Assembly (NCBI RefSeq): GCF_042242105.1
Contig: NC_092032.1
Span: 13,503,915-13,567,914, forward strand
From: Pempheris klunzingeri
Lineage: Eukaryota; Chordata; Actinopteri; Acropomatiformes; Pempheridae
Length of the DNA: 64,000 nt
Direction of reading: 5' to 3'
The notes beneath the pieces were generated by a model. The model worked only from the letters and a program-made list of their open reading frames with translations. It did no database searches and was not told the DNA's origin. Position 1 is the stretch's first letter. Every line of letters begins with the position of its first letter. This document shows positions 12,532-36,808 of this stretch, piece after piece. Position numbers and translations under genes: made by a program.

Positions 12532-12851
12532 GTTTAAAGGCACCCTGTGGAGTTTAAGATTATTAGTAATGTCTATAGCAATGTTTGGGTCTCAGTATGT
12601 ACACATATCCACCTATGGTTTCAGACTAGGTAAAAGACCATGAAGCACAACAATGCACGAGCAAATGCAGAGTGACTGCCAGGAGGTAAACACAGCAATA
12701 GAGTTTTCAAAATTTTAAGGAAAGAATGCTTTGCAATTCTTTTACGAGGTATTCAACACGTTTGCTGGCTTTGATGATGTGCTTTGATGAGAAACGCTGA
12801 ATGTAAACAGAAATCTTGTTTTACGTTAAATCTCCACAGGGCATCTTTAAG
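12532..12851. mobile_element. 320-bp MITE with about 24-bp terminal inverted repeats
   Basis: The left end (12532-12556) contains GGCACCCTGTGGAGTTTA and the right end (12827-12851) is its imperfect inverse, TAAATCTCCACAGGGCATC. No coding capacity lies between. This is the structure of a non-autonomous DNA transposon. Flanking target duplication is not clear. Confidence 0.7.
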
Positions 12852-13442
12852 TTATGTGGCAAACAGCAACAAATGTGTGTCATTATTTCTGCACAATGGT
12901 TTTCAAATGGTGAGTGAAGGCACAGGGTCTAGCCTAAAGTATATGTAATGGAATATACATAATAATAGCATATTGTTTTTTGTTATTACAATATTGATTC
13001 AATCCAGTGACTCGCCATGTTAGATTTTATTTTATTTCCATTTTTAAAAGAATCTTGCCTCATGCACCAGACTTTGAGAACCACTGGCAGAATACTTGTG
13101 TTTTTAATCATGTACAGAAGTGCGAGTTGTTCAACACAGATGCATAAACTCGTCTTGTTAACTGTGAACTTTACTCAATGCAATATTCCCAGATCATGTG
13201 TTTTTATAAGAGCAAGCAATTGTAAACATTTGAAATGGTAGAACAGACTGCTTACACCGACGCTGAGAGAGACTCTCTAGCTCCAGAGCCATGACATTGT
13301 CCACAGTGCATGATATCATCCAACAAAGATTTGGTGACACAAATCAAAGCATCCTCTTTTTTTTAAATCTAGAAATAGCACTACTGCTGTTCTGATGTAG
13401 CCTAGTCATCACACCTCTACCTATGGCACATCAACAAACCAA

Positions 13443-13448
13443 TTTATT
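13443..13448 (-). other. Candidate chst2 poly(A) signal (AATAAA on minus strand)
   Basis: TTTATT on the plus strand lies about 510 bp beyond the chst2 stop. Further T-rich candidates occur near 13029-13035. The site actually used cannot be determined. Confidence 0.4.
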
Positions 13449-13959
13449 GATTGTCTCTTACTTCAACCAGATCTTACAAATAAACATTAGCAATGAGCTT
13501 TTTTTAATCAGTTGTTCTTTGTTTTTTTTTTTGTTGTTTTTCTTTCATCCACTATTTTTACTTGTACAGACAGTATGGAGACTGAAAAAACATATTTTGT
13601 AAGGTTTTTGAACATTCAAAAATAACCCCAAAACATCCACTTTGAAGTGTCATCATAACAAGATACGTGAATTATACAGTTGGGTTTTTTTTTTTTTTTT
13701 CATTGTTGCAGCTTCACTAATCAAGCCGTTGTTCGTAGGCCTTGCATTGTCAAACACATCCAATATTCCAGTATAAAAGGAGTGGTCCCTTCAAACACCA
13801 CTGCAATTCAACTGAGGGAAACACGATACATTCCAAATGTGGCCAGTGGAGCTCCTCGAACACTCATTTAAAGTAAAGCTTTAATTCCACAATAAGAGGA
13901 AACGGCACTCGATGCAAAATGAACATTAAATTAAAAGGTCTTTGGTGGTGAGTACGTTT

Positions 13960-15357
13960 TCACAGTTTGGAGTGTGTCAGTAGTGATTTGCTCAAGTCCT
14001 TGGCCTCCCCGGCTGTTCTGACTCTTTCGTACCCTAGAACAGACATGGCATGGTGGCAGTAGTCCTCCACTTGTTTGATCTGTTGAATGCTGAGCACTGT
14101 TCTCCATGCACTAGCAGCTTGTGTGGCATTCCTGGACGAGACTATGAATGGCTTGGAGGAGGAGCTGGAGCCGCTGGTCATGTTCAGCGCAAATGACTCA
14201 ATGTCGTGGTTGGAGGTGAGGTTGGCAAAGCGGTAGATGTTCCGCAAGGTCTTGACCGGGTTCTCGACCAGGTCCTCGTACCTCACGGCCATGTACTTCC
14301 CTTTCAGCCAGCTGGGGGGGTTTAAGGCAGTCCTCAAAGTCCTGGAGGTGCGGTCGCAGATCACCTCCATGGCTCCTATGGAGTGGTAATCTGAGCCATC
14401 CTTCTTATTGGCTTTGTGACCAGGATCCACAAAAGGTATCCGGCGAAGTTTAGGGTCCCTGCTGCGGACCACCTGTAAATTCTCCCTTATCAGGCCGTGT
14501 CTGGATTTGATCCTGGAGTTGGCCACTGCCCGCGGGTCTCTGACCAGGTGTATCACCTTCAAATCCAAGGATGGATCCTCCATGAGTGGGGCCAACACGT
14601 TTACGTCCAAAATGCGTACCCCTTTAATAACTATGGTGCTGTATTTGAGGCACTCCTCCTCCAACAGTCTAAGGCTTTGAGGGGGGCACTTTTTACAAAC
14701 CTTATCATCCACCATCCCCACCACGTCTTTCCTGTAGGCTGAGCAGAGGGGAAAGGAGCACACCACTTTATTGAGGGTGGCCCCAAATAGTCCCAGGGAG
14801 GTAAAATTCTTGCCCCCGGGGCTGTTGTAAAGTTGGAAAACAGACAGATCACAGCGGTATAAGGAGCTGAGCATGTCCCTGGCTGCCCCTTGTAAAGACA
14901 CCGCATCACCCGGGTACAGCTTCTGCCAGATGTGCCACATCGGCTCATACAAGAAGAACACTTCAGGATTTTGGTTAAAAAGCTCCCCGAAAAAGGACGA
15001 GCCTGACCTCCAGGTGGTCAGAACGTAGATAAGCTGTCTCTTTTTAGCCAGAGAGGGCCTGTACAGGAAGCGAATGTCAGATCTGCTCTGATAAGTGGTG
15101 CTCCTCATCTGATGATTACACTGCTGTGGCTCTTTGGTCCATTTATAATTAGCCAAGTTAAGCATAGTGAGGACCAGCAGTAAGAAATAGGCCATAAATA
15201 ACACAATCCTCTTCCTGCGGAGGACTTTCATCACGATCCCAGGCTGTGCTATTATCTTGGTATGATTCCTGTAGGTTTTAAGCTTCCTCCCAAAGCCAGC
15301 ATCTTTCTCCCAAGGCGCTGTCAACTTCAGTGGTTGATGATATTGTTTCCCTCTCAT
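13960..15357 (-). CDS. chst2: Carbohydrate sulfotransferase 2 (GlcNAc-6-O-sulfotransferase 1)
   Basis: CHST2 transfers sulfate from PAPS to the 6-hydroxyl of N-acetylglucosamine on glycans in the Golgi; products include L-selectin ligands and keratan-sulfate-type chains. The whole CDS is one exon of 465 codons plus stop, as in mammals. A short cytosolic N-terminus is followed by a single membrane anchor (IVLFMAYFLLLVLTMLNLA, about residues 51-70), a short stem and the catalytic domain. The 5'-phosphosulfate loop is TTWRSGSSFFGELF (residues 115-128) and the 3'-phosphate loop is VIHLVRDPRAVANSR (268-282). The conserved ends SGSSSSSKPFIVSSRNATQAA and VLGYERV are present. The start is the first ATG (15355-15357); an in-frame TAG lies further upstream. 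A later ATG (MKVLRRK, 15231) matches the conserved human MKVFRRK and could be an alternative start. CHST2 is favoured over CHST4/5/7 by the length of the N-terminus and the near-identical SFFGELFNQNPEVFFLYEP block. Confidence 0.96.
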   Translation of the reverse strand: MRGKQYHQPLKLTAPWEKDAGFGRKLKTYRNHTKIIAQPGIVMKVLRRKRIVLFMAYFLLLVLTMLNLANYKWTKEPQQCNHQMRSTTYQSRSDIRFLYRPSLAKKRQLIYVLTTWRSGSSFFGELFNQNPEVFFLYEPMWHIWQKLYPGDAVSLQGAARDMLSSLYRCDLSVFQLYNSPGGKNFTSLGLFGATLNKVVCSFPLCSAYRKDVVGMVDDKVCKKCPPQSLRLLEEECLKYSTIVIKGVRILDVNVLAPLMEDPSLDLKVIHLVRDPRAVANSRIKSRHGLIRENLQVVRSRDPKLRRIPFVDPGHKANKKDGSDYHSIGAMEVICDRTSRTLRTALNPPSWLKGKYMAVRYEDLVENPVKTLRNIYRFANLTSNHDIESFALNMTSGSSSSSKPFIVSSRNATQAASAWRTVLSIQQIKQVEDYCHHAMSVLGYERVRTAGEAKDLSKSLLTHSKL

Positions 15358-15699
15358 CTGTACCCTTTGGAGAGTGGCTCTCACCACTGAACAAGCCTCC
15401 TTACATGGACTGTGCAGGTCGCCCTGTAGACTGTATGCAGCCTATACTGGGAATTGATGCCCAGTTGAATACCCGCGTATTAGGTAATATATTCACCACC
15501 AGTTCGAAATCCACAACACGATATCCCGTTTTCACTGCACTGCGCAATGGTCTTCATAGGTGATGGGAGCGTTGAAGTTGTCCATGGCGAGCGTTGCAGT
15601 GATTCTGTGGGTGGCCCGTGTTCAAAACAAAAGGGAAGAAGCCTTCATCCTTGTAACAGACGCCCTGTTTGTCCATGCTCAGCGGAGGCATCCCTGCGC

Positions 15700-16060
15700 A
15701 GTTATCATCTGATGCATCCTTGTAAATGCAGCCTGGTGAGATTCAGGCGCCGCAGACAATGAAACGGTCACGATTTTGCGCGCCCGGCTGGAGCTCATAT
15801 CATTCCGCATCTACCACAACGGAGCAGCGAGCGGCCGGGATCCACAGTTAACAGCCTTTGGTGAAGGATTCCCCCCCTCCCTCGTTCTTCCTGCTCCTCT
15901 GCTCTTCCAACTAATACAAACTGGACCGATTCAATCAGACTACAAGGGGGAAGCACCCGCCCACTGAGCGACCGCATTGGCCCGCGTCGAGGCGTCGTGC
16001 GTCAGCGAGCCGCGCCATTGGACCCGCTGCACGTCTGTCTCTGCGCAGGCTGGACTCTGG
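15700..16060 (-). promoter_or_regulatory. CpG-rich 5' region of chst2
   Basis: Directly upstream of the chst2 CDS, many CG dinucleotides occur (for example around 15770-15840 and 15955-16035) in an otherwise CpG-poor window. This is consistent with a CpG-island promoter or 5' UTR. No TATA box was identified and the transcription start is unknown. Confidence 0.5.
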
Positions 16061-16522
16061 CTCCCACGGATCGCAGCAATGGTAGAAATGATGCTGTTGT
16101 TATGTTTCAGGAGGTCTAGCTCACTATCTGCATCCCTGTAACCATGCTCCACCCTTCTTTAATAGACAGACAGCTGCATGCAACACCAGGTGCACGTGCT
16201 TTACAGGATTTTGATGGTTATTTTATTTATTTATTTTTTTACAAATGTCACAACCTCACCCACACCCACTGCATTTAACGCCCTCCTTTGTTTAAACCCA
16301 TCAGTTTTCAAGTTTTTGAAAGTTCCTTTAGGAGTCTTGTCTTTGCACCCCTGTTGTGCGCCCCTATGTTCTCTTCATAGTGTATGACCACAGAGGAGGA
16401 TCAATATTTCAAATTAAATGTATTTGTTTTTCCCAGTACAGCCTCAAGAGGGTAGCCCAGATCTATAAGAAAAACAGTTTTGCACCCTAATGGAAAAATC
16501 CTATTATTAATTAAACATATGC

Positions 16523-16550
16523 CACACACACACACACACACACACACACA
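16523..16550. repeat. (CA)n microsatellite
   Basis: About 14 CA units lie in the chst2-trpc1 intergenic region. Confidence 0.95.
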
Positions 16551-19052
16551 TCGCAGCAATTTTTGTTCCTAGAGTACCACAGGGGCGTATATTTGTGATA
16601 AAAGGTTAAAATTGAAAATAATAACAGACAACAGGTCTGAAGGAATATCGCTGTGTGTTTGTTTTTTTTTTATTAACCGTATTGGAAACGGTCAGCAACA
16701 GTGACTGACACTCCTCTCAAGTGGAATCAGCTGAAATCTGACATCTGACAGCTGTTCCCCAGGAGCTGACAAGTCCTGGGAAGCTGTAAGGCCATGTGTT
16801 TGAGCAGAGGAAACCACATGCTCTGCAGATTCAATATCATCTTTCCTAAGAGGCTTGTCTCTCTGGGATTACAGCACAAAAGACTGAGTGAAAGGGGTTG
16901 GGCCCTTTGACCCCTGATGAGGAATCTCTGGGCCTGTAATATCTAGATTGAGATTTGGCGATTTTGTGGCATTGTTTTGTTGGTTTTTACTGTGACCTTA
17001 CTGTGCTTATTTTGTGTATTTCTGTACCTCCAGAATCTTATTTTCCTATGTAGCTGTAATATATCGGTTTGTTTATAGTCTTGTAAAATGACAACAGCAC
17101 AGCTTTATTGTTTTTCTAAGATGGCCTTTATTACAGATCAAGTAAAGCTGTGTGTGCTGTAAGTGCTTTTCAGTAAAGCTTACACAAAGGCTAGATTATT
17201 ATTGGACTATATAGTGAATAATTAATCTTTCTGCTCTGTAAACTGTGCTGTGGTTGATGATCTTCTATCCCATAGGTACTCATTTTGTAGCACCCATCCA
17301 ATGCGGATGTTTATTACAGGAAACCTTTGTGCAGACTGCCCTCTGCTGGAATATAACGGTTCCAATCAGGAGAAAGAAACAGACTGTTCTCTCCTATAAA
17401 TTATTGACAAAATAAATTGTTTTTTTACATCACCAAAGGACTTATGCACCATATATACCATGTAAATACTCTAACATTAAGGCCTATTGAATAACTGATA
17501 AAATGTTAAGTGGGAAGAAGGAAGTAATCAACAAAAAGTCCTCAGGGCAAATACTGAAAACAGACAGAGAAATTATATCTGTCAAATTATAGAAGGAGCA
17601 TAGATTTGTTTCTATCTCCCTTCTTTCCCTCTACCTCCTCTACATTGTCAACATCTGACCATGTGGCACAGGGTAATTCCTGTTTCTAGCACCAAATAAC
17701 TGTGTCTTATGTATCCCAGTCACACCGTTCATAATGTTCCTTTTGTTTCTTTTTAATTTAGTTCGTTTGATGAACTGAGGGTCGTTCTGGGATGCCGTAT
17801 TGTTGGATAATAAAATGCAGCCACAGGACCTCTTTCTCCACTTGTATGATTGCTTGGAAATGGGGTGGATCAGGAGAAGCATATTTTGAGATGCTCGTAA
17901 AATCTTACGGCTCCTTTATGAACGTTAATTACTCAGGGTCAAGTTCTCCACATGCACTATTGTGAGTTTTTTCTGATGTCTACGAGTCGATTTATAATAC
18001 TCTTTGGAGGTTTTTCCAGTGGATGGAAAGTGAGAGAGAGAGAATTTATTTGAATAACAGCATAGGATATTTATATATGTGTAGGATTTAACAGCAGCCT
18101 ATTAAATAATAACTCTGTGTTAGGAGAGTTTAGCAGAGAAACAGAACACTCTGACATGGCACAGAAAGAAAAGCATAGAGGTAAATAATAAAAAATAATG
18201 ATGGTTCTGGATCCTGATATTGTGCATGCAAGCTCGCTGTCACACTGTCGGGGCTTATTGGGACACTTGAATAGAAGAGAACCAGCGTAAAATGTTACTA
18301 GTAACACTTCTGCTTTTACTGTGACAAGTCAAAATGTCTGCTGTGAAACAGGCTTAGTGCATTCAGCTGATTTAATAGGACTTTTATTTATTTTTTTTTA
18401 TTGTACTGCTTCAGTGTCTCCCAGCACATATGGTGCATTAAGGTATGACTCCCTGTTTTACTCAGATATAAAATATTGCTTTCTCTATTATTAGTTTTGA
18501 CTATTTTTCTATCATTATTTCCACAGATGCTTACTGGTGTGTGATAGACTGACTGTGAAGGACTGATATGCCTTGATAGGACTATCAGAGCCAGGAGGAC
18601 AGCTGTGTGTATCTCCCATAGGCGATCCCTCACAGTCTGCCACTGACTATACACAGAACCAGATATCTGTCTCCTTCTTTTTCCATTATCCATATGTGGT
18701 GAACACATATGTGGGGCCAACACATCTATTACATGCACATGTTCACATTCCTGCAGGAGGAAGTCTGTCTTATCACGGAGGCACACACAATCCTGCACAG
18801 ACCATGTATGATTATTTTAATCTTATCTACCATGAGCCGCACTGCTATGATATAGTAGATATTTAACATAACAAATGCTTTATAGTTTATGCTAGAAAAG
18901 ATAAAGAGAATCATGATGTTACCAGCACATGCACATGTAGCCAACCGTGTGTCTAATAAACCTAATCTGCAAGAATTCTGTGCACTTGCATGTATCTCTA
19001 AAATATGTATTTTATGCAGCTCGACGAGGCACAGTATTCCTGCATGTAAAGG

Positions 19053-19054
<2 letters not shown>

Positions 19055-19084
<30 letters not shown>
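19055..19084. repeat. (CA)n microsatellite upstream of trpc1
   Basis: About 15 AC units lie roughly 540 bp upstream of the trpc1 start codon, next to the CpG-rich promoter-like region. Confidence 0.95.
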
Positions 19085-19089
<5 letters not shown>

Positions 19090-19129
19090 GTACAAAGCTG
19101 CACTGAATAGCCCTGTTACGTAATCATGA

Positions 19130-32481
<13,352 letters not shown>

Positions 32482-32701
32482 AACTAGATATCACTTCACC
32501 TTTCCCCTGTCCTCTTGACAAAACCTCTGCTTCTCGTTTGTATGGGATGCCGTGTGACCCGAGCATGTGCAAAAACTCTGCTCTCTTGAGTCACTGAGGC
32601 AAATTTTAAACCTGGAACTTAACTAGAAAAATATATATTCTCCACCAAAGCCTCCAGACTCAGGCCCCCCATGTACCTTCAGCTATTCAACTCTTTTTGT
32701 A

Positions 32702-32741
32702 AATAAATAAAGCCATTGTTTTCAATAGAAAGACAAATAAA
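32702..32741 (+). other. trpc1 poly(A) signals
   Basis: Overlapping AATAAA hexamers lie at 32702-32707 and 32706-32711, with a further one at 32736-32741. They are 220-260 bp after the stop codon, followed by a T-rich stretch. Confidence 0.6.
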
Positions 32742-33084
32742 GATTTATGGAAAAATTTGACCATCTGTGGCTTTAATGGCATAAAGAGCTGATTCTGCTA
32801 ACTGCTGCCTTTGAGATTTAAAGTCTCTAATTGACTTCTTCTCCTTGAAAACTGATCTTTGGCCGCTTGCGCCTGAAAGCCAGAAAAACGTCAAGCGTTC
32901 AGCCAACTGCCCAGCGGTCCAGTCCATGTGAGAGTCACATTGCACACACCTGATCCATCCCCATGCTCAGCAGAGCATAGCTGCCTTGACCACTCTCAAC
33001 AGACCAGTTCAAATATCATTTGGCGTCATTTGGTTTCCAGCTGAAAGCTCTTGTACAAAGACAGACAAGTAAAAGGAAAAGAGT

Positions 33085-33090
33085 TTTATT
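33085..33090 (-). other. Candidate pcolce2 poly(A) signal
   Basis: TTTATT on the plus strand (AATAAA on the minus strand) lies about 930 bp past the pcolce2 stop and would give a typical 3' UTR length. Confidence 0.45.
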
Positions 33091-34022
33091 TGGGCAGATG
33101 AAAACAATAAAATATAAATAATATTCACAGACTTTTTCATATGAAAATACTTTTTTCATTTCGTACCTCTGCCTTTAAAAACAATGTAAGTAAATGATGT
33201 ACGCTGAAGGTGGTGCTTTGCATATGTAAACAAACCAAGGAAAAGAGCTTTAGCTAGGTAGGTCCTCATTTGTTTCACATAAAACCAGCATAAAAACCGT
33301 ATCATGTATCATGTATATATTAAATATTGCACTTTTTATCACCACTTAAAAACATCCTATTCCTGCCCACGGAAATTAAATGTAGAAATTAACTGCAGGC
33401 CTTTAACATCGTCATTAAAACTACAACAATCAGCTGCGACAAATCTCCTATGGATATTAATCAGGCTTGTGATGTTTAAGACTATTCTGCCAGACAGATA
33501 TATTTGTTTAATGCATTACTAATTAAAAATGAATCGTGCAATCATATTATGTCAGAACAGATGTGCACATTGAAAGAGTGAAACTTCTGATTAACATTTG
33601 TCTCAAGAAAACATGTCTCTGTGAATTACTATACTCCCTATTCTGGACTCCTGTTACTGTCTACAATATAATTCCCTGCTGGTGATATGACAGGAATGTG
33701 ACTTGCAGAGTTAAAATGGGCTGAGAATCGCGCTGGAAATTTCAACTCATTTTGTTGCTGATTAATGTGAGATTGCCAAACAGACTAGATGGGAGTGGGA
33801 CTCCCTAATGTCGTCTTCTTTATTCCAAAAACATTTTAGCTGTCCTTAATTAATTGAATGATGTAAATGTTGCGTTTTGTGCTGGCATCTCTCCATTCAG
33901 ATGCTGTTTTTATGACCTGTGTTTGTGTTGTTGAGATGGAGATGGAGATTGCTTAATTGTTTCCATTCAGAGCTGAGCCTCAGGCACACCTATCCAGTGG
34001 AGAACCTCAGAGCTACTGGAAC

Positions 34023-36773
34023 TCAGCACCGCTTGTTTTTCAGAACGTTGAGTCCCTTCTGGTTCTTCGTCTTAAATGCCATAACAAAGTGCTGAGGGGC
34101 GATTTTCCCTCGCCCGTCCTCGTCCACCTGGCCCATGAAGATGTAGTTCAAGCCTGGTGAGGTCACACAAAAAAAACCTGAATGCAGTGGCGGATCGGCA
34201 GAGACATTCAGGGAGGCCAGATATCAGAATCTCCACACGGCAGGTCTGTATGCCATATGTTTATATGCTTACATATAAACATATTTAAGGTGTCACTGAC
34301 TGTTTGGACAGTGAGTTCTGCCGCTCACCTCACATTTTGGGGCGATCTCTATCAACCGAGGCACAGCAAAGGAGGCAAACTCAGAGCCATAGGTTATTCA
34401 AAACAGTCAACCAGGAGCTGCATGCCGACTATCATCATTTAGATAATGACCATTTGTTTGTTACAGTGATTTTCAAAATCATATTCTCAAGGACACTGAG
34501 CCAATTTAATTCCACCAGCTGTCTGAACTCACCTCTTCTGATAAATGGACACTTCTTGCACAGGATAATGATCTTGGTGCTCATGGTCTTCCCTGCCTGC
34601 TGGATGACCAGACTGCCTTCTTTATACACGTTGATGATAGAGACAGTGGCGTACATGCTTCCTCCTCTCATCACCGCAGTAATGACAGTCCCGGTTATCA
34701 CTATCAAAGACACACATTCACACAATTCATGAAAAATAAAATAAAATATACGGAGGCACTGAAAATCCACTAAAATATAAAGAGAAAATATGTGACCTTC
34801 CATAGAATTCAAACTTTGCCTGTTCACAATACGTCACACACTTCCTCAAAAATAAGAATAAAACCTAGATATGGATGTAGAAATGTCAATTTATATAAAG
34901 AAGATCCTCAGTACAATAAGTGCTGTTTCTCGGTTGTGGTTAGAACCAAACCAGAAGCTTTAAGGATAATGAGGGTTTGGAAAACCCAAAGAGTAAAAGA
35001 AGATATTATTGACTTTACAATACTAAGAGTCTGTACAGCATTTCAGCGTCAGAGAAGAGGCAGCCTGGAATTCACAGTGGAGAATTTAACAGCTGTAGTA
35101 CAGGAAATCTGGACTTTACTGCCATCACCGCCAACCCAAGGAAGACAGAGAGAGAGAAATGTGAACAATGTATGTCTGATACTTTTCAATTCTTGTGTGT
35201 GAAGCGTAACCTCTAAACATTTACTTTCAGCCTTCGAACACCTTTTGAACTTTTCATGGCTCCGTCTTTCATCAACTGGCTCCTCAAAAACTCAGAAAAC
35301 ACATCAAGGATGTCATTTAATGTAAGACTTTTAAAGACAAGCAGATCCAGGATATGACCCTGACACTGATGAGGCCAAGTTTAATGTGTGATGTCGTAAT
35401 TGTCCAGCAGACAGCTATAATCTTTTGTGAGTCAGTGGAGCAGAGGCCACTCGATATTATGTACAATACAATCTAATATAGGGAGAAAACAGATGGCAAA
35501 TTAGTGCTTTCGTCTCCATATTTATTTTTGTGTTTGGACACTGGTAAGGAAACCATACAGGACAGTAGAGATTATAAATGTCAAACTCATCTCACAGGTT
35601 CATTTACCAGAATCACCAGAACACAAGTGTTAGTGCTACTTACTGTATTTTCCAGTTCTATTTTCTGGCTTATTGTGATGAAAAAATGTGCAGGGTGAAG
35701 TTACATTTCCTGTTTAGTCTGACCAGGTCAAAAGTAACAGTTTTGTCCTTTGGAAATGCTCACCATAGAAGAGACCTGACATTTAGCAGTGATAGCTGAG
35801 TGATAGTGGAGCCGGTGGAGTGAGAGGGAATCACATCTCATTCAGCATGATTCTTTACTCTGATGGTACCAATATGTCTGGACTTCATATACTGACTGTT
35901 TCATTTCCTGACAGAGATGAGAACAGCCAGAGGACTGCCTGTTTCAGTAATGTTATTCTATCTGATGCTACTGTTACATAAACCAGTGAACTGCTTTTGA
36001 CAATTCAAAGCGCATATATCACATTATTAAACTAAACAATAGTAACAGTTATGAAGTGTTGATTAGACAAACTATTTTCAGTCTACTGTCTAGCCACTTC
36101 ACTGCGTATTGTGCTCTGACTCTGCCGCCACATCACACGGGCGACTTTTTCCACATTGCTTGGCTTCTCCTCAGTTCCTGATGCAAATCCATGTGAACTC
36201 TTTGAAATGCCAATCTAACACATGTGGTAAACATCTCCGGGAGGAAAACATCAGAGAGCAGGAGAGCGGCAAACGGAGGCCGAGCCTGAATCAACACTTT
36301 CATTTATCAACAGTTTACCTGCAGTCAGAGGCTGAGTGTGTGCGTGTGTTTACCCTGGAGGTAACTGTGTCCTACTGTATACACTCCTTCACTTCCTGAC
36401 AGGCTATCAAGGAAGTCTTTGAGATGCGCAGTGAGAAATCAGAGGAGCAAAGATAGTGACATGATCAGTACTGTAAACTGCTTGTTAGGGGAGATTTGGC
36501 TGCCATTGCTGATGTGGGCTGTGCTTAAGTAAATCTTTGAACAATCTGTACCGTGTAGGCTTTCTGATTAGTGTGTGCGTAACAGTAGGTAAGTTCAATC
36601 ACATCATGAGCAAAGCTGGAACATATCAGTAGCTGGAGCTTATGTGGTTAAAATAAAATGCAATAGGCCCTGATGTTCTTACCGAAATTGCTGGAGCAGT
36701 AATTGCTCTCCAGTGTTCCTCGCCTTTTACATTTCTGCTGGCACAGGGCTACAGAGTACTTCAGAGCTGCGGA

Positions 36774-36808
<35 letters not shown>

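Larger units (their letters stand above)
10725..13959. other. slc9a9 / chst2 tail-to-tail 3' region
   Basis: This holds the slc9a9 3' UTR, with a candidate AATAAA at 11567-11572, and the chst2 3' UTR, with a reverse-complement AATAAA at 13443-13448. Between them are AT-rich spacer sequence and a MITE at 12532-12851. No further gene is supported. Confidence 0.6.
32482..34022. other. trpc1 / pcolce2 tail-to-tail 3' region
   Basis: It holds the trpc1 3' UTR, with AATAAA signals at 32702-32711 and 32736-32741, and the pcolce2 3' UTR, with an AATAAA complement at 33085-33090. Predicted transcript ends are roughly 300-350 bp apart. No other gene is supported. Confidence 0.65.

Noticed and set aside
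15358..15387. Ten-codon upstream extension of chst2
   Set aside because: It would start at GTG, not ATG. The first ATG is at 15357 and an in-frame stop lies further upstream.
18388..18866. Open frames of about 100-136 codons on both strands between chst2 and trpc1
   Set aside because: They overlap each other in opposite strands, lack domains and splice signals, and have AT-rich non-coding composition.
34792..35202. 136-codon plus-strand open frame in a pcolce2 intron
   Set aside because: No recognisable domain, no splice or promoter context, and composition like surrounding intron. Probably chance.
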